From: Clostridium sp. NkU-1 | GTDB taxonomy: Bacteria > Bacillota_A > Clostridia > Lachnospirales > Lachnospiraceae | Assembly: GCA_001312405.1 (NCBI GenBank) | Contig: BBDR01000005.1 | Span: forward strand, 194,586-258,585 | DNA length: 64,000 nt | Direction: 5' to 3' | Part shown: piece after piece, positions 31,489 through 40,545 of the stretch | Layout of the letters: the number at the start of each line of letters is the position of its first letter | How positions within the stretch are numbered: the first letter of the stretch is position 1 | The notes under the pieces: model-generated | Database searches by the model: none | What the model saw: only the letters and a program-made list of their open reading frames with translations | Told to the model about the DNA's origin: nothing | Program-made: the position numbers and the translations under genes

Positions 31489-32006
31489 TTAGCACTGATT
31501 TCTAATATCAAAGCTTGGATTGAATGCGTAGAAATTCCTGCTGTCTAAATTATCCTGGGTGATTCTTAAAGCTTCCCCAAACCTCTGGAAATGAACGATT
31601 TCCCGTTCTCTTAAATAACGAATCGGATCACAGATTTCAGGATCTGTTACAACACGAAGAATGTTGTCGTAAGTACTCCTTGCCTTCTGCTCTGCGGCCA
31701 TATCTTCCACAAGGTCAGTAATAGGATCTCCCTTTGACTGGAATTGGTTGGCATTAAACGGGATTCCGCCTGCAGACTGCGGCCAAATTCCTGTGGTGTG
31801 GTCAATGTAGTAAGGGCCAAAGCCTGATTCCACCACCTGCTCCGGCGTTAAGTTTCTTGTCAGCTGGTGAACAATGGTCGCTACGATCTCCAGATGTGCT
31901 AATTCTTCCGTTCCAATATCCGTCAAAAGTCCTTTACATTCCTTATAAGGCATGGCATAGCGCTGGGAAAGATAACGCATGGAGCGCCCATTTCTCCATC
32001 AGGTCC
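31489..32006 (-). CDS. cotJC: Spore coat protein CotJC (manganese-catalase family), 3' part of a split gene
   Basis: Carries most of the coat-associated manganese-catalase-like protein CotJC: MRYLSQRYAMPYKECKGLL, then DIGTEELAHLEIVATIVHQL with the metal-ligand Glu and His, and REREIVHFQRFGEAL with the second Glu/His pair. The usual N-terminal residues are missing here: upstream of MRYLSQRY only DGEMGA is readable, and beyond 32006 there is unrelated DNA. The missing 32 codons are at 34725-34631. Joining the two at the shared GGACC gives SQYGGPDGEMGA in frame; one base seems to be lacking near 31984 (GCTCC for an expected GCTTCC-like codon), in keeping with indels elsewhere. It ends at a strong terminator. 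Confidence 0.9.
32002..32006 (-). other. Left junction core of the cotJC intervening element
   Basis: On the minus strand AAGGTGGACC joins TGATGGAG, the last five bases before the catalase frame resumes being GGACC. The same GGACC ends the 5' exon at 34631-34635. Crossing over anywhere in this core restores the reading frame. Confidence 0.75.
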
Positions 32007-32110
32007 ACCTTAAGTCAGAAACAGATAACCAGATTCCATACCTTTCCTTAAGCTCATAATTAAACCCATTTACCCATATATTATAGAAACCTTCCTTTTA
32101 TGAGGCTCCC

Positions 32111-32772
32111 ATGCAGACAATCTCTAAAAAAACGCTGACAGATATTATGCGCCACAACGGGGTCACCGTTTTTACCTATACAATCCATTATCCCCATTTT
32201 ACCACCACATGCAGCTCCACCTCTGCCCAGAGCATCAATAAGTTTTATGAATTCCAGTCCAGACAGACTGAGAACTACTGCCGCACCGTGCTTTACCCCC
32301 AGGCCGTTGATCAGGCAATGTTCGTACAAAAAAATCAGTTTCCCTTTAACAGTCATGAATTTTTATCAGTCTATCAGATCACATACAATAATGACTGCAC
32401 CACCAGCCTCTTTACCGATCAGTATTCTTATCTGGGAGGAGCCCATGGAACCACAACCCGGGACTCCCAAACATGGGACTTTTGCACCGGAAAACAGCTG
32501 GGGCTCATTGATTTCTTCCCTGGCAATCCTCAATTTACGGATTATATTTTTAAAGGTATCCAACAGCAGATAGAAGAAGAGATGAAAACATCTCCTTCCC
32601 AATTTTTTTGATGACTATGCGGCGCTCCTGCGGGGCAATTTTAACATCAATGGATTTTTTTGCCAAACCATTGGGAATTGTCATCTACTATCAGCAGTAC
32701 GATATTGCTCCCTATGTAAGAGGAATCCCGGAATTTTTCTTTCCTTTTCAGGACTGCAATCCAAATGCCTGA
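32111..32772 (+). CDS. DUF3298/RsiV-like domain protein (frameshifted)
   Basis: About 220 residues after repair at two T7 runs (32604-32610 and 32655-32661). The DUF3298 core is clear: DQYSYLGGAHGTTTRDSQTWDFCTG, then GLIDFFPGNPQFTDYIFKG; the end reads YYQQYDIAPYVRGIPEFFF. These domains occur in extracytoplasmic proteins such as the lysozyme receptor RsiV. Here there is no membrane anchor or signal peptide, so the protein is likely cytoplasmic or cargo of the element. It lies inside the cotJC element on the opposite strand to the coat operon, where a role is unknown. Confidence 0.75.
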
Positions 32773-32869
32773 CCTTGATCTGTATCCTGGCCGGCCCAGG
32801 TTCCGGCCAGGTTGTCCCCCCCCATCTTGCCGGCTCCCTCCATATTTGGCCTGTCCTCTCCCTCCGTTA

Positions 32870-33028
32870 TCAGCCTGAAGAGGTTATTCTTCTAAATCCC
32901 ATGGATTCCATCATCTTATCCTGGATCATCAATGCAATTTCCCTGCGTTTTTCCTCTGGCAGAGAATCCATAAGAACATTTTTCCCGTCAATTTCCACGT
33001 AATTTTCGATCCTTGGTTTTTTGTTCAT
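32870..33028 (-). CDS. Small basic/acidic protein of the element, 52 residues; candidate directionality factor
   Basis: Begins MNKKPRIENYVEIDGKNVLM, then DSLPEEKRREIALMIQDKMM. GGGAGGAG lies 8 nt before the ATG. It is divergent from the recombinase, 85 bp away. Small proteins coded next to serine recombinases can act as directionality factors, as SprB does for SPbeta; I suggest that role from position and size only. Alternatively it is a generic recombinase-linked protein of unknown role, as I recall similar sequences near recombinases in Lachnospiraceae. A mother-cell-like promoter lies upstream. Confidence 0.6.
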   Translation of the reverse strand: MNKKPRIENYVEIDGKNVLMDSLPEEKRREIALMIQDKMMESMGFRRITSSG

Positions 33029-33048
33029 ATTTCCATCTCCTCCCTGGT

Positions 33049-33078
33049 AAAATGTATGTGACACGGATTGTACTTGTT
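33049..33078 (-). promoter_or_regulatory. Possible sigma-K/E-type promoter of the 52-residue gene
   Basis: On the minus strand AAAC(A) lies 17 nt before CATACATTTT, which resembles the mother-cell sigma-K consensus (AC, 16-17 nt, CATA). It sits 20 nt before the ribosome site. Suggestive only. Confidence 0.35.
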
Positions 33079-33113
33079 TCCTGATGTTTTCCAGGTACAG
33101 CCGGAAAGAGGGG

Positions 33114-34578
33114 ATGGATTTTGAAAAAATGATACACCGGAAATCGGGGCCGCTTACATTCGCGTCAGCACCAATGACCAGACGGAGCTTTCTCCCGATG
33201 CGCAGCTGAGGGAAATAAAAAAAAGCAGCAAAAGCAGATGGGATCTTAATCCCGGAAAAATTTATTTTCATTGAAGAAAAAGGGGTCAGCGGACGCCGTG
33301 CCGATAACCGGAAAGAATTCCAGAAAATGATTTCCATTGCCAAATCACAGCCTTCTCCCTTTCAGTATCTCTATCTCTGGAAGTTTTCCCGCTTTGCAAG
33401 AAACCAGGAAGAGAGCATGTTTTATAAAGGCGTTCTCCGGAAAAAGTGCGGCGTGACCATTAAAAGCGTATCCGAACCCATTATGGAAGGCATGTTCGGC
33501 CGTCTCATTGAAAGCATCATCGAATGGTTTGATGAATACTATTCCATCAACTTATCCGGGGAAGTCACCAGGGGCATGACGGAAAAAGCTTTAAGGGAAG
33601 GCTATCAGGCCTCCCCCTGCCTGGGGTACCGTGCGGTGGGGGAAGGAAAGCCTTTTCTCATTTATGATGAAGAATATAAGATCGTGGAATATATCCACCA
33701 GTCCTATCATGATGGCATGGATCTGTCTGCCATCGCAAGGAGTGCCAATGAACTGGGATTTTTGACCAAAAGAGGAAACAGATTTGACCGCCGGGCGGTT
33801 GAACGCATTTTAAGAAACAAGTTTTATGACGGGATCGTCACCTGGAAAGATATCTCCTTTCATGGACAGCATGAGACCAGAGAAACGGTGACATCGGTTT
33901 TTAAAGAGAACCAGATGCGGCTGCAAAGGGAATACAGGCCCGGGAAACGCCGGGAAGTGTCCGATTGCAAGCATTGGGCTTCCGGCCTCTTAAAATGCGG
34001 GTACTGTGGGGCAAGTCTTGTGTTCAACAAAGCTCCTGATACGAACCGCCATCCCAGCTATTTCCAGTGCTGGCGTTATGCCAAGGGATTTCATAAGGAA
34101 TCCTGCAGCATTACCGCAAAAAAAATGGAGGGGCTTATTATAGAATCTCTACGCAATGCTCTTTCCTCCGAAGATATGAAATACAATTATGTAAGAGAAC
34201 CTGTTTCCGTAACATCTGATGAAAAGAAGAATATACAGGCAGCCATCTTAAGGATCACTCATAAAAAACAGCGGATAAAAGACGCTTATGAAAATGGAAT
34301 TGATACGCTGGAAGAATACAAAGCTGGAAAAAAAGCGCCTTGAAAAGGAGCAGGAAGAGCTTGAGAACCGTTTAACTGATTTAAACAGCTGCCCTGGCCG
34401 TGACAAGACCGCTGATAAGATCCAGCTGGCATCCCGGATTCAAAATGCCTGTGACATCATCTCCGATCCAGGTGTGAGTAATGAAATAAAAGGAAATGCC
34501 CTAAGAAGTGTTGTAAAAAAAATTGTTTATGATAAACAGGAAGGAAAGCTGAAATTCTTCTATTATATCTCCTTATGA
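33114..34578 (+). CDS. Large serine recombinase (frameshifted)
   Basis: About 488 residues when repaired. The catalytic domain begins AAYIRVSTNDQTELSPDAQ, with the nucleophile Ser in YIRVST, then EEKGVSGRRADNRKEFQ and LYLWKFSRFARN; the recombinase domain includes EGYQASPCLGYRAVGEG and FYDGIVTWKDISFHG; a zinc ribbon is present (KCGYCGASLVF and HKESCSITAKK); a coiled coil (KKRLEKEQEELENRL) precedes the C-terminus. This is the SpoIVCA/large serine integrase type. Shifts lie at the A6 run 33124-33129, the A8 run around 33220-33227, and near 34330-34340. It is the only recombinase in the element and the natural candidate to excise it. Confidence 0.9.
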
Positions 34579-34588
34579 CCTTGTAAAA

Positions 34589-34635
34589 GGACCATGCTGC
34601 AGGCTTCCTGATTATACGGCACTGCAGTATGGTCC
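34589..34635. repeat. Inverted repeat at the right end of the element
   Basis: GGACCATGCTGCAG (34589-34602) is, one mismatch apart, the reverse complement of CTGCAGTATGGTCC (34622-34635). The right arm ends exactly at the junction core with cotJC. It could be part of the recombinase recognition site or a terminator for the recombinase, whose stop lies 10 bp before. Confidence 0.75.
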
Positions 34636-34725
34636 TCCATACTGGCTCATAATAAAACTGGCAATCTTGGGATTGGGAGTCGTAATATTTACCGGATATT
34701 GTAATCTCTTTTCATACCTCCACAT
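34631..34725 (-). CDS. cotJC: Spore coat protein CotJC, 5' part of a split gene
   Basis: Encodes the first 32 residues of CotJC: MWRYEKRLQYPVNITTPNP followed by KIASFIMSQYGGP, the canonical N-terminus of the spore manganese-catalase family. The frame then continues only five residues into the element before a stop (TAA, 34612). The ATG overlaps the cotJB stop (TAATG), as expected for the intact cotJBC operon. Joined to 32006 downward at GGACC, it rebuilds a full-length protein of about 204 residues. In its present state no full-length CotJC can be made from this locus. Confidence 0.9.
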
Positions 34726-34991
34726 TAGCCGCACACTCCTTCCCATGGCCATGGATCATTGATCCAGGTCCAGTAATTCTCATCCATGACTCCATCAACC
34801 ATCAGGGGGCCGCACTGCTCTTCATAAGCCTGCATTGCCTGCTGCCGCAGATCAGCCACATAGAAGTAATAGTTTAATGCCTCCTGATCGTCCGGATGAG
34901 TGTCAAGATACAAAACCACATCATCCATTGCAAAGCTGGCTTCATATACCTGCCTTAACAGCATATCACAATCAACATTATAACCCATCAT
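34725..34991 (-). CDS. cotJB: Spore coat protein CotJB
   Basis: 88 residues, intact, of the CotJB family: AMDDVVLYLDTHPDDQEALNYY is the family hallmark, with YWTWINDPWPWEGV at the end. Part of the inner spore coat. The ATG at 34991 overlaps the cotJA stop (TGATG), chosen over the upstream GTG because GGGGGGTG lies at proper spacing. Its stop overlaps the start of cotJC (TAATG), so all three genes are coupled. Confidence 0.9.
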   Translation of the reverse strand: MMGYNVDCDMLLRQVYEASFAMDDVVLYLDTHPDDQEALNYYFYVADLRQQAMQAYEEQCGPLMVDGVMDENYWTWINDPWPWEGVCG

Positions 34992-35829
34992 CACTGGCAC
35001 CCCCCCATAATAAATGGTTTACTCAGATCCGGGAAGATGGTTCCCATGCTCAGGGCCGTATCCATCGGATAAACCTGCTGCCAGCACTGCCATGGAACAT
35101 ATGCCATTCCAACTGGAAACTGATCGATATTTTCGGCTGGACAAGGAGCTGGAGCCGGCATACCGGGGCACTTGACCGGAGCGGTACATGTCGGCATTTC
35201 CGGACACTTTATAAAAGCGGGGCTTGTTGCCATATTCGGACATTTCATGGGCATTGCCTCCTTTACTTTTTCCCTGCATTTTTCCGGCATTGGGCAGGCC
35301 GGCATTTCCCTGCATTTTTCCGGCATGCATTTTTCTGGCATCGTGCGGGCTGGCATCTCTCTGCATTTTTCCGGCATTGGGCAGGCTGGCATCTCTCTGC
35401 ATTTTGCTGGCATGCATTTTCCGGCATCGGGCGAGCTGGCATCACCATGCTTTTTTCCGGCATGCACCTTTCCGGCATCGGGCGGGCTGGCATCTCCCCG
35501 CTTTTTTCGGGCATTGGACATAACAGCACTGGCTGGCAATTCATGGGCATGGGTGCTGCCTTGGTTTCAGATTCACCTCTTGTGTCTGAACACCTTGGTC
35601 TTTTTGGCGGCATCCACGGGCAGGGACCTGCGGCCATATCCTGTTGCTTCATAAGTATGGGTTCTGCACCGGGTTCTGCGGATTTTGCAGGACCTGAGCC
35701 AAGGGGCATATCAGGGCGGATTACCGTACCAGGGCTTGCAGACATATCAAGCCCCATGGCATATTCCCAGCCGGCCGAGCCGGTGCCGGTCATATAACCG
35801 GGACACCATTGCTTCGTATAAGAATCCAT
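34991..35829 (-). CDS. cotJA: Spore coat protein CotJA with long Met/Pro/Cys repeat region (frameshifted)
   Basis: The C-terminal ~45 residues are normal CotJA: VGMAYVPWQCWQQVYPMDTALSMGTIFPDL. Ordinary CotJA proteins are roughly 80 residues; this one is about 280. The extra part has repeats of about 12 residues, such as CREMPACPMPEK and CMPEKCREMPAR, rich in Met, Pro, Cys, Lys and Glu, before which lies a Pro/Gly/Met-rich start (MDSYTKQWCPGYMTG). A shift, most likely at the T6 run near 35449, joins the two frames. Cys-rich repeats may crosslink in the coat; that is inference. First gene of the cotJ operon. Confidence 0.8.
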
Positions 35830-35868
35830 AGGATGTATGACTCCTTTCGCTATTGAAAGTTTCTAATA

Positions 35869-37211
35869 TCAATCTATGAAAGGAATACTCTCTTGTGCAG
35901 GGCCTGCTGAAATTTTTCCATTAATTTCAAAGGAAGATCCGTGGCAAGGGCATTCCCAGCGCTTATCATACCGGTTCCATACCAGGCGGCAGCCCATATG
36001 GGGGCAGTTTACGGCTCCCTTCATGGTTCCTGCCGAAAGTCCCTTTACCGATTGCATGCCATGGGAAATCAGGGTACCGGCGGCAGCCTTCAAATGATGC
36101 CTTCTGGGGGAAAACACTTCATCATAGGGTGTTCTCCTTCCTGTTATCTGGGTACTTAATATTTTGGCTGCCACCATGGAGGAACTCATACCCCATTTTC
36201 CAAAGCCTGTAGCAACGTACCAGTCCGGCCTCAGGGACGAAAACGGACCAATATAGGGAATTCCATCTAAAGTCATGCAATCCTGGGCCGTCCATCTTCC
36301 AATTTCTTCTGTCCCCGGAAACAGATGCTCTCCTGCACGTTTCATGGTAGAAAAGGGATTATCCTTTGGCGCTTTTCCTGTCCTGTGGCTTCCATATCCC
36401 AAGAGAAGCTTATCGCCGGCATTCCGGAAGGAATATGCCCTTTCGTCAATTCCAAGATACATTCCTTTTAAAGAATTGACCGGCTCAAGCTCCAGGACAT
36501 AGCTTTTTTTCCTGATACATTTTTGCAAAATAAAATCCCGGCACATTGACAAAGATAATGAGAAGCAAATACCACTTTTTCTGCCTTTACCACCCCTTTG
36601 TCCGTCACGACTTCATGTCCCTGAACCTTAAGGACCTTTGTCCGCTCAAAAACCGTAAGGCCTGCAGATATATCTCTTAGAAATTCCAGAGGATGAAACT
36701 GAGCCTGTCCGGTAAAACGAACTGCTCCATGCACAGAAAAAGGAAGCCCGGTCTCCCTGACAAAGGAAGCCGGAAGCCCAAGCCTGGCAGCCCGCTCAGC
36801 CTCTCTTAAAAGGACTTCCGACTCCTGAACCGAATACAGGTATGCATCCGTCTGTTCATAATGGCATTGTATGGAATAGCGTCTGATGAGTTTTCCATAC
36901 TCATCTACTGCCAGCTGGTTTGCCTTTCCATACAGCCTTGCCGTTTCCTCTCCCATGGTGCGTGCCAGCTTTTCGTAGATCAGATTATGCTGGGATGTGA
37001 TCTTTGCCGTTGTAAATCCCGTCTGTCCGCTTCCTATGCGGTCTGCTTCCAGCACCACCACATGAAGCCCATGTCTTTGCAGATAAAAGGCAGTGAGTAT
37101 TCCTGCCATTCCGGCTCCTATCACCGCTACTTCTGTCCGTTTGTTCCCTGTCAAAGAATTACGACCGGGAATTCTGGCTGATTCTGTCCAGATTGATTTC
37201 ATTCTTTCCAC
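35869..37211 (-). CDS. FAD-dependent oxidoreductase with C-terminal Rieske domain (frameshifted)
   Basis: About 447 residues: a DAO-type flavoprotein (VAVIGAGMAGILTAFYLQRHG near residue 28, LEADRIGSGQTGFTTAKITSQHN) fused to a Rieske [2Fe-2S] domain near the end (CPHMGCRLVWN and CPCHGSSFE give the 2 Cys/2 His ligands). Substrate and partner unknown; the family occurs in Firmicutes as one polypeptide. A shift around 36540 breaks it (SHYPFVNVPGFYFAKM restores the sequence). It is directly upstream of cotJA on the same strand with about 40 bp between, so it could be cotranscribed into the coat operon. Confidence 0.8.
35871..35897 (-). promoter_or_regulatory. Possible mother-cell promoter of the cotJ operon
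   Basis: On the minus strand AC (35896-35895) is followed after 16 nt by CATAGATT (35878-35871), close to the sigma-K pattern AC-N16/17-CATA. Its start site would fall about 35 bp before the cotJA ATG. It overlaps the end of the upstream oxidoreductase gene. Weak evidence on its own. Confidence 0.35.
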
Positions 37212-37376
37212 CTCTTGCCTTTACGTCTGAAATACCAAAAATATTCATCTTACCTTTATTATTCTCCCTATTTCCAGATTAATGCCTTTTTTTCCCTTTT
37301 CCAATTATTTCTTGATTTCACCCTGCTTTTATAATACAATAAAATTTAACAACCGATAAAAGGAGGGGGAATCCAT

Positions 37377-38719
37377 ATGAATTGGTTTTGCAAAAAAAAC
37401 GCCTCTGCCCCAGCAGGCAGAGACAGAAGACCAGGCTATAGAACATACTTCTTTGGAGGGCAAGCCGGAACGGGACGCCTGTTTAAAACATTTAAGCCAG
37501 GTAATGGGCTCCGCAGAACGGGGCACTGTGCTAAAGCTTCACATTGAGAATTTCAAACAGCTGAACCAGGTATTTGGTTATGAATACTGTGAAAACCTTC
37601 TGGACCAGATCCTTACCTATTTAAAAGAAGTGACAGGAAAAAGCGTCTATCATTATATTGGCGTGGAATATATTATCATACTGGACCGATACACCCAGGG
37701 ACAGGCTTTGGAGCTTGCGGAAGAAATTGCCGGAAAGTTTGACCACGTATGGAAGGTCAGCGGAACCGACTGCTTATGTTCCGTACAGATGGGCATCTGC
37801 TCCTATCCCGGACATGCCTCTTCACCGGACCAGATGCTTAAATGCCTGGACTTAGCTGTTTTAAAAGCGGAGGAAGGCGGTCCCAACCAGGCAGTTGTCT
37901 TTGACAGCACCTTGCAGAAGCAGCTGCAGCGGCGCCAGGCCATTGCCCTTTATTTAAGGACAGCCCTGGAAAAGGAAGAGGTGGAAGTCCGTTACCGCCC
38001 TACCCTTAATATTGATACAGGCATTTTTACCCGGGCCGAGCTTTATATGCGCATCTTTATTAAAGGCCTGGGACTGATCGGAGCCAGCGAATTTCTTCCT
38101 GTTGCAGAGGATTCCGGGCAGATCCGGGCCATTGAATACTATGCCCTGGAAAAGGCGGCCCAGTGCATCCTGGGGCTCCTTGAAGCTGGATGCGAATTTG
38201 AATCCATTGCCCTTCCCATTTCCCCCGTTCTTTTTTTTACAGGAAGATTTCCTTGACGAAGTGAAGCGCATTATGGATGCCTATCACATACCAGAGGGAA
38301 AACTTGCTCTGGAAATCCAGGAAAGTGCCCTGATCATGGCTTATTTAAACATCAACGTGACCCTCCAGCAATTACAGGAAATGGGCGTAGAGATCATCCT
38401 TAACGAATTCGGTTCCGGCCACTCCGGAATCTCATCCATTCTGGAGCTTCCAGTGGATACCTTAAAGCTTGAGCGCCTGTTCGTTTGGCAGCTTGAGACC
38501 AATAAAAGGTCCCGGTCCGTCATTGAAGGGCTGGTCCGGATGGCAAGAGATCTTCATATGACCATCATTGCCGAAGGCGTGGAAACGGAAAACCAGGTCC
38601 AGATCCTGACAGAAGCCTGCTGCAATTACCAACAGGGATTTTATTATTCTCCTACTCTGGAAAAAGACACTCTGTTAAAAATCCTCGGCACATCCTTAAC
38701 AGATTCCCAGCAGTCTTAG
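37377..38719 (+). CDS. Degenerate GGDEF-EAL protein (frameshifted)
   Basis: About 447 residues. The GGDEF-like domain has lost its active site: the motif position reads YIGVEYIII. In the EAL domain the signature reads AELYMR in place of EALLR, and the DDFGTG loop is NEFGSG, so a metal-binding Asp is lost; EGVETENQVQ is kept. I infer a catalytically dead protein that senses cyclic di-GMP or regulates a partner, not a synthase or hydrolase. Shifts at an A8 run near 37390 and a T8 run near 38230 break the frame. AGGAGGGGG precedes the ATG. No transmembrane segment. Confidence 0.75.
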
Positions 38720-38799
38720 CAGAGGAAAAGGAAAAAAATGAGCCGTTAAAGCCTGTTTACCGGGAACCATGTCATTTATTATGGAAGGAGGATCCCCAT

Positions 38800-39713
38800 A
38801 TGGCAAAATCCGCATACTACCAACGACCCGACGACCGCTCCTTCCAGGGCAGAAAAGTGGAGGGCCTGTTAGAAAACGTAGAATATTCCCTTAATTCCAA
38901 TATCCGCATCTGGCATAACATTCAAACGGAAGGCTACGCACCTCACCAGCACAGCGCATTGGAAATTCTCATACCTGTGGAACAGGAATATACCGTTATC
39001 ATCAACAAAAAGTCCTTCACTTTACAACCGGGCGACATTCTCTTTATCCCCCGGTTTTCCATCCACGAGATACTTCCAGCTGCCAGCGGTTCCCGCTTCA
39101 TTTACATGTTCAATATGGAACCACTGTCCAGTTTCTATGATTCCTCCTTTTTAGATGTGGTCCTGTTAGAACCTTGTCTTATGAACAAGCAAAACCATAG
39201 CCGGATTTATGAACGGATTTATTCCGGTTTCATGGAGATCAACGACATCTATTTTCCAAGCGCTATCTTTTGGGAATATTCTATTTATGCGATTTTAATC
39301 AACATCCTGACCACAATCGGCGGAGAGTACTATCATGCCCTCTCCGCCAATTCACAAACCTCTCAGGAAAAACATTATGAGTATTACCAGAAGTTCACAG
39401 GCCTTTTATCCTACATTGACACCCATTATGGGAGAACCTGACCTTAGAGAAAATGGCCGCCCACATAGGCTTTTCCAAATTCCATTTTTCACGCCTGTTC
39501 AAAGAACACACCAACTCTACTTTTTATGACTATTTAAGCCGTAAACGCATTCAGGCGGCTCAGGAAATGTTGTTAGCAGGTGAATCCATTACCTCAATCG
39601 CCTTCCAGACCGGTTTCAACAATCCGGCTTCCTTTAGCCGGTGCTTTAAGAAGTATACAAAATACAATCCCACCGAGTTTCGCAGCCAATTTTCCCTTTC
39701 GCCTATCCCTTAA
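38800..39713 (+). CDS. AraC-family regulator with cupin sensor domain (frameshifted)
   Basis: About 304 residues. The N-terminal cupin domain reads HQHSALEILIPVEQEYTV and GDILFIPRFSIHEI, typical of sugar-sensing AraC regulators. The C-terminal double helix-turn-helix includes LEKMAAHIGFSKFHFSRLFKEH and SIAFQTGFNNPASFSRCFKKY. A shift near 39433 separates the two parts. AAGGAGGAT precedes the ATG. The gene is convergent with and overlaps by 11 bp the permease gene of the adjacent sugar ABC importer, which is the obvious target. Confidence 0.85.
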
Positions 39714-40545
39714 CGCCGCCCAGAGCAACACCGGCGATAATGTAGCGGGAAAGAAGCAAATAAACCACAATCAAGGGCAGCACCGTTAAAGCCAGCCCCA
39801 TGTAAACAGAGCCATACTCTGTCTTATAAATATCCCCCCGAAGCAGGCTCACCATAATAGGCATGGTATATTTCTTCTGATCCGTCAAAAGCACCAGGGG
39901 AGTAAACAAGTTGTTCCAGCTGGACACAAAGCAGAAAATGGCCTGTGTTGCAATGGCCGGTTTCATAATCGGCATAGCAATCTGGTTAAAAATGAAGAAC
40001 TCTCCGCCCCCGTCAATGCGGGCAGCCTGAATGATTTCCATTGACAAAGCCGGCATCATATACTGCCTCATAAAGAACACCATGGAAGGTGAGGCAATGG
40101 CCGGTAATATAAGCATAAGGAAATTGTTAGTCATATGTATCCGGTAAACCATCTGGTAAAATCCGATCATGGTTATCTGTGCCGGAATCATCATAATCGC
40201 CATAATAAAACTGAAAAATGGTCTGCGGAACCTCCAGTTGTACACCACCAGCCCGTATGCGGTCATGTTGGAAAAATACACCGCACAAAGGGTCGCCCCT
40301 ATGGAAATGATAAGGGAATTCAAAAAAACCATTGGCAGGATTAAAGCTTTTCCCCAGTAAAATGGCCAGATTCTTCATCATATAAGTAGAGGGAAGAAGG
40401 GAGATCGCATGCTGCTGTATCTGTGTCGTAGACGGGTGGCGTTGATCACCATTATATAAAACGGGGCAATGCTTAAAACTGCAAGAAAAACAGATACCAC
40501 GTAAATAATGATTTTAAGTATCAGTGAGCTGCGCCTTTTATTCAT
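39703..40545 (-). CDS. Sugar ABC transporter permease, MalG/GanQ type (frameshifted)
   Basis: Inner-membrane subunit of a CUT1 importer, about 280 residues. Six hydrophobic segments are visible; the coupling EAA-type loop reads EIIQAARIDGGGEFFIFNQIAMPIMKP. The N-terminus (MNKRRSSLILKIIIYVVSVF) is joined to the main frame over shifts near 40435 and 40340. The start ATG overlaps the end of the preceding permease gene by 8 bp. No ATPase gene lies nearby, so a shared MsmX-like ATPase is likely. Confidence 0.85.

Larger units (their letters stand above)
32007..34635. mobile_element. Skin-like intervening element in cotJC with a serine recombinase
   Basis: A 2.63-kb segment (32007-34635, counting one copy of the core) that splits cotJC. 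It holds a DUF3298 gene, a 52-residue gene and a large serine recombinase, with no phage structural or conjugation genes. Flanking cotJC exons on the minus strand, GGAGGACC at the 5' exon and GGTGGACC at the 3' exon, are what site-specific integration at GGACC would leave. Known relatives in principle are the sigK skin elements and spsM/SPbeta of Bacillus, which are excised in the mother cell. Whether this element is excised in a regulated way is inference; its exact bounds depend on the crossover point within the core. Confidence 0.85.

Noticed and set aside
34835..35797. Long plus-strand open frames opposite cotJA
   Set aside because: They mirror the MPEKC repeats on the other strand; cotJA ends in a known family motif and wins.
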